64,000 nt of DNA, from assembly GCF_025766255.1 (NCBI RefSeq), contig NW_026516683.1:434001-498000 (forward strand), in the 5' to 3' direction. Below the pieces are notes generated by a model. The model did no database searches. It was not told the DNA's origin and saw nothing but the letters and a program-made list of their open reading frames with translations. Made by a program: the position numbers and the translations under genes. The DNA comes from Zychaea mexicana. Its lineage: Eukaryota; Mucoromycota; Mucoromycetes; Mucorales; Lichtheimiaceae. Positions 37,796 to 49,273 of this stretch are shown here, one piece after another. Within the stretch, counting starts at the first letter, position 1. Each line of letters opens with the position of its first letter.

Positions 37796-38110
37796 GTAGA
37801 CATGAATGTTAATCTAAGTGGACATGAATAAAAGTTAATCTGGACATGAATAATAATTGATCTGGACATGAATGAAAATCGAGCTGGACATGAATAAAGA
37901 TCGATCTAGACATGAATATAAAACGATCTGGACATGAATATAAATCGACCTGGACATGAATATAAATCGATCTGGACATGAGTAAAATCAACCTGGACAA
38001 AATAAAAATCAATCTGTACATAAATGAAAATCATTCTGGACAAGAATAATAATCAATCTAAACATGAATAATAGACAACCTGGACATAATAACAGTCAAC
38101 CTGGACATAG
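37796..38110. repeat. Degenerate ~24-bp minisatellite
   Basis: About a dozen copies of a unit close to CTGGACATGAATAAAAATCGAT in tandem, diverging towards the right end (for example CTAGACATGAATATAAAACGAT). The period is a multiple of three over much of the array, so a long minus-strand frame is open by repetition alone. Confidence 0.85.
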
Positions 38111-38281
38111 TTTTAGTCAACTAAGACATGATAAAAGTTGAAGTAGATAATATATTAAGTGTAGCAGAGCAGAATATTTGAGTACTTAAGATTTTCAATT
38201 CAAGTCAAGATATAATAGAAGTTAAGCAGTACAAAGCCAATGTCAAGGAACACGACAATGGCTACTAAAATGTTATAATCC

Positions 38282-40379
38282 ATGTTACAAAAAGTTATAG
38301 AGCAATATGTTCTTGACCAAGCAAATCACCCTTTGAAGTTGGACGAGTTCATCAAGAGCAAACGTCGGTTCATCGCGTCAATAATGGATCTTAGTAAAAA
38401 TTATAAAGACTTGTGGTCTGCGCGTTTTGCAAAGATTGTCTGCAAACATAACTTGACTGTAGTGGGTACTTAAATATATATGACACAAAAAAGAGCAGTT
38501 TAATACATGTTTCAAAAGTTCACCGTTATTCATTTTTTATATATTTGGCAAATTGTTAGGCTAAATCCCAGGTTGACTGGGGTGTGCTGACCACAGCATT
38601 TTTCGAACATTTATCCAAAAACCAATCGGCAACCCCTTCAGAAGCATCATCGACAAAAAATACCACCACCACTAATAATACTACCCCGAAACTAAAAGAA
38701 GGCGACCATAAGAAGTTTGACGTGATGTAGAGGAACAAATCATAGCATTTGTTCTCTCTTATAATAACAAAACATAAATGTTTTTGTTATTGGTCTAAAT
38801 CTCATTATCGAGCCCCAAACGTTTCGAAAGTAAGTTTCTCAACCACCCCTATTTTATATTTACAAAATTTTTATATTCATAAGAATTACAAAAATACTTA
38901 ATAATTACAAATTTTATTAGGATTACAAAATTAAAAAACCATATTTATAAATATAGTTTTTAATTTTTAGACTTATTACATTAAAAAATATTATAATTTT
39001 TTAATGACCTATAAACCTTTTATTATCTTTTAACTATAAGTTATATTCCGTACCAAAGTCTCAATCGCAACACCTTTTGGACACTTAGTACTGGGACGGT
39101 GGTGGAAGATAAAGTTAAGGAGCTTGCCATGAAACTGTCCAACGAATAGTAAGTATTTATTCTTGATTGTTTTACCCTTCCTCTTCTTCTCTCGTACTTA
39201 ATTTTTTGTTCTTTTCTAGCCCTAGTCATTCAATGATTTTAGACACTTCTGATCCAGTCTGGCTCGAGTATTTCACTAAGAGTGAATTGAAAGAAATAGA
39301 GGATGAAAAAAAAGTAACACTCTCAGAATTACCTAAAAGCATGCAAACATATTTGGATTGCTACAACGGCTTGGTAGGTTTCTTGTTTCTTGTTTTTTTT
39401 TTGCTTTAAGACATGTATAACATTTTTTTTGCAACAATAGAAAACATTGGATGAACTCTGGAACGAACATACGAAACATAGCCTCCACCCAATTCGTGAT
39501 GCAGACCTTTACTGGGTTCATTCATCAGTGAGGAATGTGTTGGAGATCTTGATGCATGGCCTGCACAAAAAATTTAAGACCGAAGCTGATTATATGAAGA
39601 GAGCATGGTCAATAATTGACTGTTGTTTCGACAATGGAGACCTTGATGTTATTTCGTATGTATCTGGTGGTAAACATTGTGTATGGATTATTATGATAAA
39701 TTAACTTGTCTGTTTATATTCTAATTAGCGGAGAATATGTCTCTAAAGCCTCTTCAACCCGAGTTAATCTCGATCGCTCCCTTGCTGCCTTATCTAGAAG
39801 AAAAATCGGTACAAAAACCGACATTCTTTTCACCACGGAATATTTGGAATTCGGCACTGTGGAAGCAGGAAAAATATCCGATGTCAACAGCACAAAAACA
39901 CTATATCAAGCAGGCATGAAGCTGCCAAAGAACTTGAAAGATATGCTGTATGATCTGGTTCAGGAGTGTCTGTCGCAACTCATAAATATAAAGACATGTG
40001 GTATCATCATTTCTGGTGAGTTAATTTACTAATTTGCAATACACTACAATTATTCTTCGTCCATCCAGTCCACTAATTCGACTGACTGCTAGGTTTAAAT
40101 ATGCTTCCTATCGTTATGGATTGTCCTTGTGGTTGTGTCTCAAGGATCAATCGTCCAGCTCGGTTTTATCATTATCCATCGACTGCATCCAATTTTCTGA
40201 AGAACATCAAGTCCATCATCCGAGTCACTTACTATACAAAAAAAACAATGACTGACGTGTATGATTTATTGAGCGAGACTGAAGATGAAAACGAATATGG
40301 TTCTCAGCGACCTATTCTTCTACTGCCATCATTCATCCCAATAACAACAAAATCCGGAAAAAAAAAGAAAGACATCTAG
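38282..40379 (+). pseudogene. Repeat-family gene, copy B (near full length, broken)
   Basis: Begins with exon 1 (MLQKVIEQYVLDQANHPLKL), then exon 2 (LTTAFFEHLSKNQS), interrupted by the same 323-bp insertion as copy A (38730-39052). The remaining exons parallel copy C: exon with DTSDPVWLEYFTK, exon with WNEHTKHSLHPIRD, the RKIGTKTDIL exon and a final exon starting LNMLPIVMDCPCG. An extra A in a poly-A tract near 40365 shifts the frame, so the tail ends KKKDI instead of the longer tail of copy C. Function unknown; the core resembles a D...E-x-x-x-K nuclease arrangement. Confidence 0.8.
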
Positions 40380-40974
40380 TACCGAATCAGAAGCAGTACC
40401 AATTTAATATCCCATCATCGTTGTTTCTGGTGTTGGTATCTATTGCCTAGCTTACTTTTTTGTTCTGTAGCAATTTGTTTCACCTGCAAGCTGTTTTTTT
40501 ACATAACATGAGTTCTCAAGAGGTATTGCCACCACTGGCGCACAGAATTCCCTACTAAAAATTGCCTGCTAAATCCATTTATTTGCTAAAATTAGCAGTT
40601 TTCCAAACCAGAGTTAGTCACTAACATTGCTAACTTTCAATTTAGCTGACTACCCCCTTTTGCCCAGAGGCCATTTTTCTGCCCCCATAAATCGATAGAA
40701 ACACCTGCTTATCGTATGTCATCATATACAATGTGTAGTTGTTTTACTCTCAGATAATTTTGATACAGCAGCTTAAAGGTATGATCGTATGTATATAACT
40801 GGTAGGAAAAACATGAATGGGATTAATATACTACAGCTTATTATCTATTGATTCTAACAGACAGACAAATTAGGGTTACAAGCATTCTTTGGTAAGTTAC
40901 ACAAAATATATTAAGTTATATAAATTTTTTTTTTGATTTTTCATAAAATACTTATTTTCTTTTTCTTTATCAAA
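40380..40974. other. Shared 3' flank of copies B and C, then Merlin 5' region
   Basis: From 40380 to about 40852 the sequence matches 51430-51893 behind copy C almost base for base, so the duplicated unit includes about 450 bp of non-coding 3' sequence. From CTATTGATTCTAACAG (about 40850) it instead matches the region upstream of the second Merlin copy at about 58720. Confidence 0.7.
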
Positions 40975-41933
40975 ATGTTTAAATCAAATGAAACACTATT
41001 TCAAACACTTTACGACGATGAACAAGCTATAATCTATTTACAAAAGCAAGGACTTATAAAACCTTTTATTTGTAAAAAATGCGAAAAACCATTATCCATT
41101 GGAAAATATTATCAAAGATATCGATTTTATTGTTATCCAGATAATATTAGAAAAGGTGTATTTGCCGAAACATTATTTGAAAAAACAAATCTACGACCAA
41201 TACAAATAGTAGAACTATTATGTCAATGGATGATTGGTATGTATCTTTTATAATATAACATATAGAATATTAATTTGTTTTTTATATAGATCCTTCTCCT
41301 ATAAAAGTGTCTCTACAAATGGGAATCGATGATGAAACAGTTACACGATTATATTCAAAAATATGCTTTGCGATAAAAACATGGATCCTTAACAATCAAG
41401 AGTTATGGAAAAATGTAATTGGTAGATAAGATGAAATTGTTGAAATCGACGAATGCTGTTTTGGCAAAACAAAAATTACTACTGCAAAGCATAAACGATA
41501 CAGAAAACATATGTAATTATTAGGCGGTTATCAAAGAAATTCAAATCTGTTCTTTTTGGTGCCTATTCAAAATTGAAAAATGTCAACATTATTACCAATA
41601 ATCAAGGATCAAGTTTATCAAGGAACAACTATAATCACTGATGGTTTACGATCTTATACAAGCTTAAATAATATAGGATATATTCATAAAGCAGTTGATC
41701 ATTCAAAATATTTTGTGGGTCCAAATGATTCAACAATACATACTAATAGTATAGAAGGTTTTTGGATGCATTTAAGAAAACATATGCCCAATATAAAAAA
41801 AGATTCTGAGCTATATACATTGTATTTTTTAGATTATGCTTTTAGAAAAAGATATCATCATAATTTGTTTGAAATGTTAAAAACAGTTATTATGTATTAT
41901 AATGAAAATCAAATGAAAATCCAAGATCAATAA
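40975..41933 (+). pseudogene. IS1595/Merlin-type transposase with three in-frame stops
   Basis: Exons 40975-41236 and 41290-41933, phase 1. An N-terminal zinc ribbon (CKKCEKPLSIGKYYQRYRFYC) is followed by the IS1595/ISXO2-like DDE core. First Asp in VEIDECCFGKTK; second Asp in IITDGLRSYTSL, with the downstream GYIHKAVDHSKYFV block; Glu in IHTNSIEGFWMHLRKHM. This order defines the eukaryotic Merlin superfamily. Stops at 41427-41429 (TAA), 41514-41516 (TAA) and 41574-41576 (TGA) interrupt an otherwise uniform frame, so the copy is probably dead. Each could arise by a C-to-T change. The DNA is much more AT-rich than host genes. It converges on the minus-strand ORF at 41890-42651, overlapping it by 44 bp. 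Confidence 0.88.
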
Positions 41934-42651
41934 AAATACTCTTTATTCTATCAAATATTATATCCACATTTTTTAATTTATTGGTATTATTTTCACTTAA
42001 TAATTTCTTTTCATACATTAATATATTGTATAACAATTGTAAACAATATTCATCTCTTTGAAAATTTTTATTAATGTTATTGCTATCATTATCTTCTTTA
42101 TCATCATCTGAATTGCTATCATCTGAATTATCATTATCTGAATTATTATTATTTGAATTACCATCATCTGTATAATAACCATCTTCTAAACAATGTTCAC
42201 AATATGTTCTATTACTATCTTCTTTTATATAGCATCTATTGTATTCAAAATTTCTACATTTATTATATCTTTTCTTTTTAGTATTACTAATATGAGGAGT
42301 ACTAAGATTTGAAAGACTTCGTTTATTACTATCATTGTTATTATCTTCTATTTCACTATTATCTGTTAATAGCTCATTAATATTTTTTTCTCTATTATAA
42401 TTCTCATTACTTACTAATACATCATTACCTTTTAATGAACTATCATCTGTAACAGATGGTGTTGATAAATTTTTTGTTTTATTGTTATTGTATTTTTTTC
42501 TTTTACTTCCTCTTCTTTTTGTTATTTTATAATATTCTTGATATTTTTCTTCTTGTTGACCATTTTCATTATTATATGATATTTCAAAATCAATTTGTTT
42601 ATTTTTTTCATCATATAGAAAATTAACATTTTTAATATTGTTTTCAATCAT
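41890..42651 (-). CDS. AT-rich Asn/Asp-rich ORF convergent with Merlin transposase
   Basis: Intact 253-aa ORF. Lys-rich N-terminal half (RRGSKRKKYNNNKTKN), a small Cys cluster (CRNFEYNRC, then YCEHCLEDG), an Asn/Asp/Ser low-complexity tract and a helical C-terminus (YCLQLLYNILMYEKKLL). Its AT bias matches the neighbouring Merlin transposase, and the two reading frames overlap tail to tail, which suggests both belong to one two-gene element. I recognise no family. The Cys-x(7)-Cys ... Cys-x2-Cys arrangement might bind zinc. It lacks the stops seen in the transposase. Confidence 0.6.
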   Translation of the reverse strand: MIENNIKNVNFLYDEKNKQIDFEISYNNENGQQEEKYQEYYKITKRRGSKRKKYNNNKTKNLSTPSVTDDSSLKGNDVLVSNENYNREKNINELLTDNSEIEDNNNDSNKRSLSNLSTPHISNTKKKRYNKCRNFEYNRCYIKEDSNRTYCEHCLEDGYYTDDGNSNNNNSDNDNSDDSNSDDDKEDNDSNNINKNFQRDEYCLQLLYNILMYEKKLLSENNTNKLKNVDIIFDRIKSIFIDLGFSFDFHYNT

Positions 42652-43136
42652 AAAATTATTTATAATTGATCTTTTTATTTTTTATGTAAATTTTTTATGT
42701 GTCTCTTCCATTTTGATATTAGTTTTATATGGGTATTGTAAATTTTTACGTACTTCACTTTCCTCTTTTAGATTTTTACGTACTTAGCTACTAGAAATTT
42801 ACGTACTTGGCCACCGAAGTACATAAATCAGTTCTCGCGCTGTATATTTGTACTATAAAATTTTACGTACTTCTCATTTTGGAGTTTACATACTTCCGAT
42901 TTTATGTACCTGCTGTATTTGATTTTTAGAGCATCCCCAGCGGTGGCTGTATCTGTAAAATAGCAATAAAAAAATACAGATTTTTGACTACAGCGGTAGC
43001 GCTAAATAGAAATGTAAATTAGTTTATCTCCATTTGCAACACTGTTGGCAGCAAATATAGAGTCAATTTGCCGACGTGCTGAAAACTTTTCTTCTTTCTC
43101 CCTTTCTCTGCTTTCAATAAGCTAATTTTTTCTTCC

Positions 43137-44184
43137 ATGAGTCCCAACAACAGTAACAGCAACAGCAACGATACCGAACCTATCAACGGCGGCTGAGGAA
43201 AGAGTTTCTCAGCAGCAGAAGATAAACAGCTATGTAATGCATGGTTGAATACGAGCATGTGTCCTGTTACAGGCGTTGAATTGAAAGGAGAGGCATTTTG
43301 GATTGCTATCCACAAAAGTTTTTTGGAACGCATGAAGGAGAGCGCAAAACTCGTGCTGGAAAGCACTGGATATGAAGTTCACATCATTGAACGTACTGTA
43401 AAGTCGATTAAGGATCGTTGGACCTATATCCACCCTAGAGTTTCCAAGTACATTGGCTGCGTTGCCCAAGTGGAGAGTGGTTATACAAGTGGCACAAATA
43501 TAACTGACGAGGTGATTATTATAGCGTATATGCTGATATAGTTTTCATGGTAAACGTGATCCTATCACCACGGTTATTTATATCAATGCAAATAAACCCT
43601 TATGAAGGTGGAAGCTGTTAAAGCACTGTTCGAGAGATATTACAAGCAAAGCTGGAATCTAAGCCATTGCTATGCTCTCCTCAAGAATGAGCCAAAGTGG
43701 ATGGATCTTGAGAAGAAGAAGAAGGATGAGGAAGGGTCGACGGCCAGGGCCAACAACGCAAAGAAGGGAGGCGCGAATCAAGGCTCGAGTGAGCGACCCA
43801 TCGGGCGCAAGCAAGCAAAAGCGCAACGTGGCGAGAAGCGTCAACTCGAAGAAGATGAGTCCGAGTTAGTCGCCATAGAACGCGAGCAACTCGAGTGGAC
43901 GCGGAAACGCGTTTCTTTTGATGCAACGCCAATCATACATCATCATCATGAACACGAACATAAGTGATATGGACGAGGACTCTGCGGAATACTTCCGTAT
44001 AATGAAGAAAAGGGTCCTCAAGGCTTTGAAGGAGGAAGAAAAAGCTGCTGAACAAGGCAGTGGTGTGGCTGAACTAGATGCCGCAGCTGTCATAGAAGAA
44101 GAGAGTGTAGAAGATGAAGAAGGAGAAGAAGGGGAAGAAAGTAGAGAAGATGCAAATGACGAACATGTAAGCGATGAAAATTAA
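43137..44184 (+). pseudogene. PIF/Harbinger ORF1 (Myb/SANT-like), two lesions
   Basis: Start at 43137 (MSPNNSNSN). An in-frame TGA at 43194-43196 separates NGG from GKSFSAAEDKQLCNAWLN, the first Myb-like helix. The protein continues TGVELKGEAFWIAIHKSF, then RTVKSIKDRWTYIHPRVSKY. A likely intron 43512-43607 (phase 0) leads to ALLKNEPKWMDLEKKKKDEE and RPIGRKQAKAQ, conserved blocks of PIF ORF1 proteins. Around 43940-43965 the frame ends in a His-rich tail, while the shifted frame continues DMDEDSAEYFRIMKKRVLK, which fits the normal ORF1 C-terminus. So there is a probable frameshift in the CATCATCAT repeat as well. In active elements ORF1 binds DNA and helps import the transposase. Confidence 0.72.
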
Positions 44185-44195
44185 AAGATCAATGT

Positions 44196-45563
44196 TTATT
44201 CTGAGCTCTCTCCATGACGGCTCCATAGATGATCGATCAAATCTTCTTTCAACTGTGCATGAACTTGACTATCTCTTATGTCTACATGTCGTTGGATGAA
44301 CTCTTCTAAAGTTTGTTGATCGCGATTGATCTGCGGTGTCGTAGGATCGTGGTACTGGAATCGGCTATTATCTGTATCAATCTGCAATGGTAGCTTGTAC
44401 CTAGCACGCTCATCCTCCACGATCATATTATGCAGGATAATACACGAAGTCATGACATTATGAATATCTTCACGTTTCCATAATCTTACAGGTCGTTGGA
44501 TTATACCGAAGCGTGATTGCAATGCACCAAAAGCACACTCGACATCCTTGCGATATGCTTCTTGCTTTCTTTTGAATAACTACACAGAAAATAGGTTTTA
44601 ATAAGAGCATAGTGCAATCATATTTCAGTACCTGTTCTTTGGTGCTATAGGTTCGCCAGGAATCGATTGTATTAAAGTTGCCCATTTTGGATAAATTCCG
44701 TCAGCGAGATAGTATCCTTTGTTATACACGTGGTCACCAATAGTAAACTCGACGGGTGGTGTACGACCAGCGGCAAGATCAGCAAACAAATGTGAACGAT
44801 GTAGCACATTGATATCCTTGAGGGAACCAGGGAGCCCAAAGAATGCGTGCCAGATCCATAAGTCACAGGATGCCACTGCCTCAAGAATAATTGTGGCCTT
44901 TTTTTCTTTTCCTTGGTACTGGCCCCTCCAAGCAGTAGGACAATTCTTCCATTCGACATGCATGCAATCAAGAGACCCAAGCATGCCCGGAAAGTTGCGC
45001 TTTTCAGCAAAAGCCAACAGCCTCTTGGTATCTTCTGCATTGGGCGCACGAAGATATTCGTCACCAAAAGCCTTGATTACTGCCGAGCAAAAACGCTTTA
45101 AACACTCTAAAGCAGTGCTTTCACCCATCCGAAGATATTCGTCGACTACCTTGGCACTGCCTCCGTAAGCAAGTTGTCTCATCGCAGCAGATACTTTTTG
45201 CAACGTCGAATGGCCCGGTTTTAACGCAGCATCATACTTTTGTTCAAAATAATTGTCATGCTGTTTTACGCCTTCTACTATACGTAAAAAAAGATCACGT
45301 TCCATACGGTAGACGCGGCAAAAGTCTTTATCGTCATATACGGAATCTTCAGCAAAGTAGTCCTTGTATAGACGATCTGCGCCAGCTACACGGTCGCGTT
45401 CCTTTGTTTTGTGCCCAGGAACAGACCCGTTTTTATGGGTTGGTGTTTCTCTATGCTTTCTGGCAAGCATTTGAAAAAGGCGTTTTCGTCTGCGGGTTCC
45501 AATAATAGCACTCTCTTCTTCCTCTTCGAGGAGAAGATCAAAAAGTTCGGATGCGGTAGACAT
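44196..45563 (-). CDS. PIF/Harbinger DDE transposase
   Basis: Two exons, 45563-44632 and 44568-44196 (phase 2), about 434 aa, apparently intact. Blocks: MERDLFLRIVEGVKQHDNYF, RMGESTALECLKRFC, then the first catalytic Asp in GMLGSLDCMHVEWKNCP, the second in EFTIGDHVYNKGYYLADGIY, and the Glu in KDVECAFGALQSRFGII. This is the DDE_Tnp_4/HARBI1-like family used by plants and fungi. The splice acceptor AAAAG lies just inside the second exon; the more obvious TAG upstream gives a broken frame. It faces the Myb-like ORF1 tail to tail. It may still encode active transposase, although its partner ORF1 is broken. Confidence 0.93.
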
Positions 45564-46168
45564 AAAAGATAGGAACAGAAGAAAGGCAGTAATACCGAAA
45601 ATACCGATTTCAAAATACCGAAACCATCAAAGAAGCCACTCTGGCGGTAAATTTATTCTTTATTTCGGATCTTGATTTTGCAGCTGGATTACCGAAACCG
45701 CTGGGGATGCTCTTACATACCTTGAGCGCTAAGAGGACCATACATGTTGTTGTTGTCACTTTTAAGATTTATTTTTTATGCCAACTATTACCACTCTACG
45801 CACTATAAGCATACCCTATCCACTTGCATAATAATCACACAAGTACATTTTTTTCTTTTGATTTTAAGAACGTCGTAGCACTCTTTGTATATTATTAAGT
45901 TTCAATGGAGGGCAAGGAAGAGCAAACTATATTTTTAAGGAAAAGAAAAAAAGGTACATGGATTTAGCAGAAAGGGGAAGAAGCAAAAAAAAAAGGGAGA
46001 TTTATACTTGGGATATTATTTATATGATAAAGAGAAGTAGAATATGCTTATTTCCTGTCTTTTGCAATAGGTATAATACTACTAGATCTTGTAATAGGCT
46101 AACAGAAATATAATAGCGGGTTAGCATCAGCTTGACGCTTTATCCCTGTTGGAGATTTATATAGCTCA

Positions 46169-49100
46169 TTACCGCTCAAATTCTTTTTCTTCTTCTTCCG
46201 TAATAAACGGTTTGTCAAGATGATTATTGTCCTGTGCGAGTTTACGATATATGACGGAGTGCGTGTATGCTACCTTGCCATGGATTTTCTTGAGTTTTTT
46301 AGCGACACGCTTCGTATTATTGAACTCGTAAATGTTGTTGTCAGGCGCTCTGCATGTTGTTATATAGTGAAAACCAGTAGGTCGTGTACAGTAGATTCTG
46401 CCACATAGGTGATACTCTGCTTTCATTATGCTTATATGCTCTGGATAATAGACCATGCTGGATTCGTTGGACGCGTATTTTTCACGCCACTCGTGATCTT
46501 TTCCTAGTATTCGATCGTGAACGATGATGAAGCTGGCATAGCTGACAATGTTTTGCATATAAAGATTTCTGCTGCTGGTTTCAACACGAGCTTGTATAAT
46601 CTTTTGTTGCAGTAATTTGTCAAAGCTGTTTTCGGTGGGATCTTCAAGGTCCTCCTCATCGAAATCCTTATCCGTCAAGTGGAAGATGGATGACCGGTTT
46701 CGAATCTTGTCTCCTTGAACATAGGCCTCAGCCATTCATGTTTTGGCGCTATTGTCCTTAGGAGTAGATATTTTGGTGGCCTGTGGTCTTGTCTTGAATT
46801 GTAGATAGGCACGTAAAATATCATTATTCTTAAGTATACATTGGAGCACGTCTGATGGGTCTCCGAATACCCCTTTGCGCTCGATATTTAACTTTGCACC
46901 GTGGTCCCAGATAAATTGGCGGAAGGACAAGACAGGACCTGTAAAGTCCTGCTGTCTGGACGCACTCCAATGGTCTGATAGTAAATGTGCTCTTTCATCA
47001 TTATCGATTTTCGGAGGTTCAGGAATGTAAGGCAGAATCACCCTTAACATTATTTGTAAAAAGCAGTCGATGAAGCAAGCATTATCAGCATTGGGAACAA
47101 TAGCGATTGGATACTTGTTTAGCGAGCTCAAATGCGAAGAACGTTCACTAAAGGTATCAGGTATACATAAGATTTACATTAGGCTTTGAATAATTTCTCT
47201 CTCAATTTACGTACATCATATTTTTCGTTGCATGTTTCTTCGCTCTATATTCTTGCTTCTTTTGCTGTTTGAACAACTCTCGGATATCAGATAGCTTTTT
47301 CGCGCATTCTTCTCGAGCATTGGCCGCTTCTTTTCTTTTTCTGTCACAATCTTCAGCTGCTTCTTTTTGACTACTATAATCGTTTTTTTCGGTATCCTCT
47401 CGATATTCAGGTACAGCCAAAGAGTCTATATATATGTTTTAATTAGGTTTCAATTACTGTATTCTCAAACTCTTACAAACAACAAGCTTATTGTTTTACC
47501 AAGTGAAGTATCATTAGTTGTTTTTCTTGCTCTTTTGGTTGGCTCATTTTGATCTGAATTATTTTCTGTATAGCGCTTTCTGGTATTAGTGGTAGAACTT
47601 CTTGACAATAATTGCTTAAGTTTCTCTAGAGGACGACTGTCGCTTATGTTTTTCTTTTTAGGCGCTTTGAAAGGACTGCATATATAAAGCGTAGAATAAG
47701 CCAGATGCTAACTAGTTTCGATGCAATACACACCCTCACTACGCTAAGAAGAAACTTACGAAGGCGCAGATATTTTATAACGTATATTTTTGCCAGCAAG
47801 AACATGTTCCAAGTTACTCTCTTCATTTCGCATATAGTTGAAAAGTTCAGGTAACGTTGAAAGAATCGGCTTGGATTGCTGAACGAAACGGTAGATATTA
47901 CGATGGAATGATTCTACGCCGTTCGTTGTTCTTGTGGCATTGAGTAAAAGCTCTTCATGCAGCGTCGTTTTCGAGCGAAAGATCATACTAGCAACGCCAG
48001 GTCGAAGCCACCAGTTTAGCCATTTTGAAGTATGCGGGAATTCTTTCTCCATTTGAGCGGTTACAACATCAAACATCTGTTCCACCGTCGTCTCATACAT
48101 GACCCTGGTGTATTCCAAGAATATCCTTCGGCGATCCACTGGTACAACATCACCCATTTTTTGTATATGTTCAACCGACTGTTTCCAGTGAAAATAGCAA
48201 CCCTTTAAGTACGTCTCCCCACTTTTGGCACCGGGAAAAATGTTGCTGAACGCAATAAAAAAGCCGGTTCTTTGTGCTTGGGAAAAGTCCATCATTATCC
48301 CACACATAGATGGTTCACCGTCGTCGTTTTTCTTTACATTCAAAACTTTGAACATTGTCGTGAAGAACGAAACGAAGTTTTTAGTGGTTAAACCACCAAG
48401 AACCGCTTGGAAAACTGGAACATACTTTTCCAGTTTTTCTTGATATATGACAGAGTTGCAGAGGTAATAGCCGTCGCCAAAGCAGGAGTAAGTGACATCC
48501 ATTAGAATTGGTTGGCGGCTGTAGTCAACATCGTCCAGAATGTACGGCGAAGCGAAAGGAATGCAAAAACTGTCAGGATGGAGGTCGAGTAGTGAACGAA
48601 GATAACCGGGATACTCGACATTGAGCTTCATTACTGAAGCAGTTACTGTTTCGATGCTGGGTATACCTTTAGCGTTGAAGCCATTGGCTGCAAGGATGTT
48701 GCGGCGGTGATACGCAACTTTACCAGCATGCTGTAAGTCGCTGTCGATCTCGCGCAGAGGTTGTGGTGGGTTCATTGGTCTTTGAGAGCTGGTGCCTATA
48801 ACAAGAGCCATGGGTCTTTCCTGCGGGGATCGCAAAACTCTCTCAGCAAGTTTGGCGACGGAGCTCTTGCTGATATGAACGGCTTCATATCGACTGTGCG
48901 AATGTACACCACAATGTTCGACACTGCCCACACTGCCAACGAACTTGAAGTGGACACGAACCTTACAGGGAATATGTCGCAACTCCGTATCGCACTTGAC
49001 ACACTTCTGCAGCTTGATAAGTGCTTTGGTGCTGGCTGGCCTAACCGGAAGGTTCTTTCGTACACAATCGTCTTTTACACATTGCACGGCACCGAGACAA

Positions 49101-49273
49101 ACCTTCATGATGCTAACACCGCTTTCAGTTTTCTTTTGATTTTGCTGATGTAGCTGCCAGCCGATGTCAGTGGGTCGCGCATACGTTTGGTCCGTTTTAC
49201 GAATTAACGTGACCTGCTCAATCTCATCGCCGTCGATCCATTTTGTAAATTCAGATTTCATGTTGTAGGACAT
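46169..49273 (-). CDS. MULE transposase fused to a USP-like protease domain, one in-frame TGA
   Basis: Four exons on the minus strand: 49273-47760, 47675-47500, 47425-47215 and 47147-46169. All three junctions are phase-consistent, giving about 958 aa with one in-frame TGA at 46736-46738, immediately followed by ATG GCT. N-terminus: a WRKY/GCM-like zinc module (KVCLGAVQCVKDDC, then CVKCDTEL, then EHCGVHSHSR). Then the MULE core: first Asp in ILMDVTYSCFGDGYYL, second in CGIMMDFSQAQRTG, the C/H motif in KGCYFHWKQSVEHIQKMG, Glu in TTNGVESFHRNIYRF. Then a basic linker and a coiled coil (AANAREECAKKLSDIRELF). Last, a C19/USP-like domain: Cys box NADNACFIDCFLQIML and His box GFHYITTCRAPDNNIYEFNN. 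Reading it as one gene rests on splice phases; two adjacent genes remain possible. Confidence 0.8.

Larger units (their letters stand above)
42929..45712. mobile_element. PIF/Harbinger element 1, nested in the MULE
   Basis: Perfect 16-bp terminal inverted repeats GAGCATCCCCAGCGGT (42929 and, inverted, ending at 45712), with the host trinucleotide TTA duplicated at 42926-42928 and 45713-45715. A TTA/TAA duplication is the hallmark of PIF/Harbinger. It carries two genes in the typical convergent arrangement: a Myb/SANT-like ORF1 on the plus strand and the DDE transposase on the minus strand. Confidence 0.93.

Noticed and set aside
37809..38021. 70-codon minus-strand frame with repeated SRSIFIHV text
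   Set aside because: Produced entirely by the 24-bp minisatellite period; not a gene.
41427..41576. Alternative genetic code or readthrough to explain stops in the Merlin transposase
   Set aside because: Host genes use TAA, TAG and TGA normally as terminators and the second Merlin copy has CGA where this type of change gives TGA, so mutation is simpler.
46736..47131. Separate small protease gene independent of the MULE
   Set aside because: The frame continues across the TGA in the same phase and joins upstream exons in phase; kept as one gene with the caveat stated.
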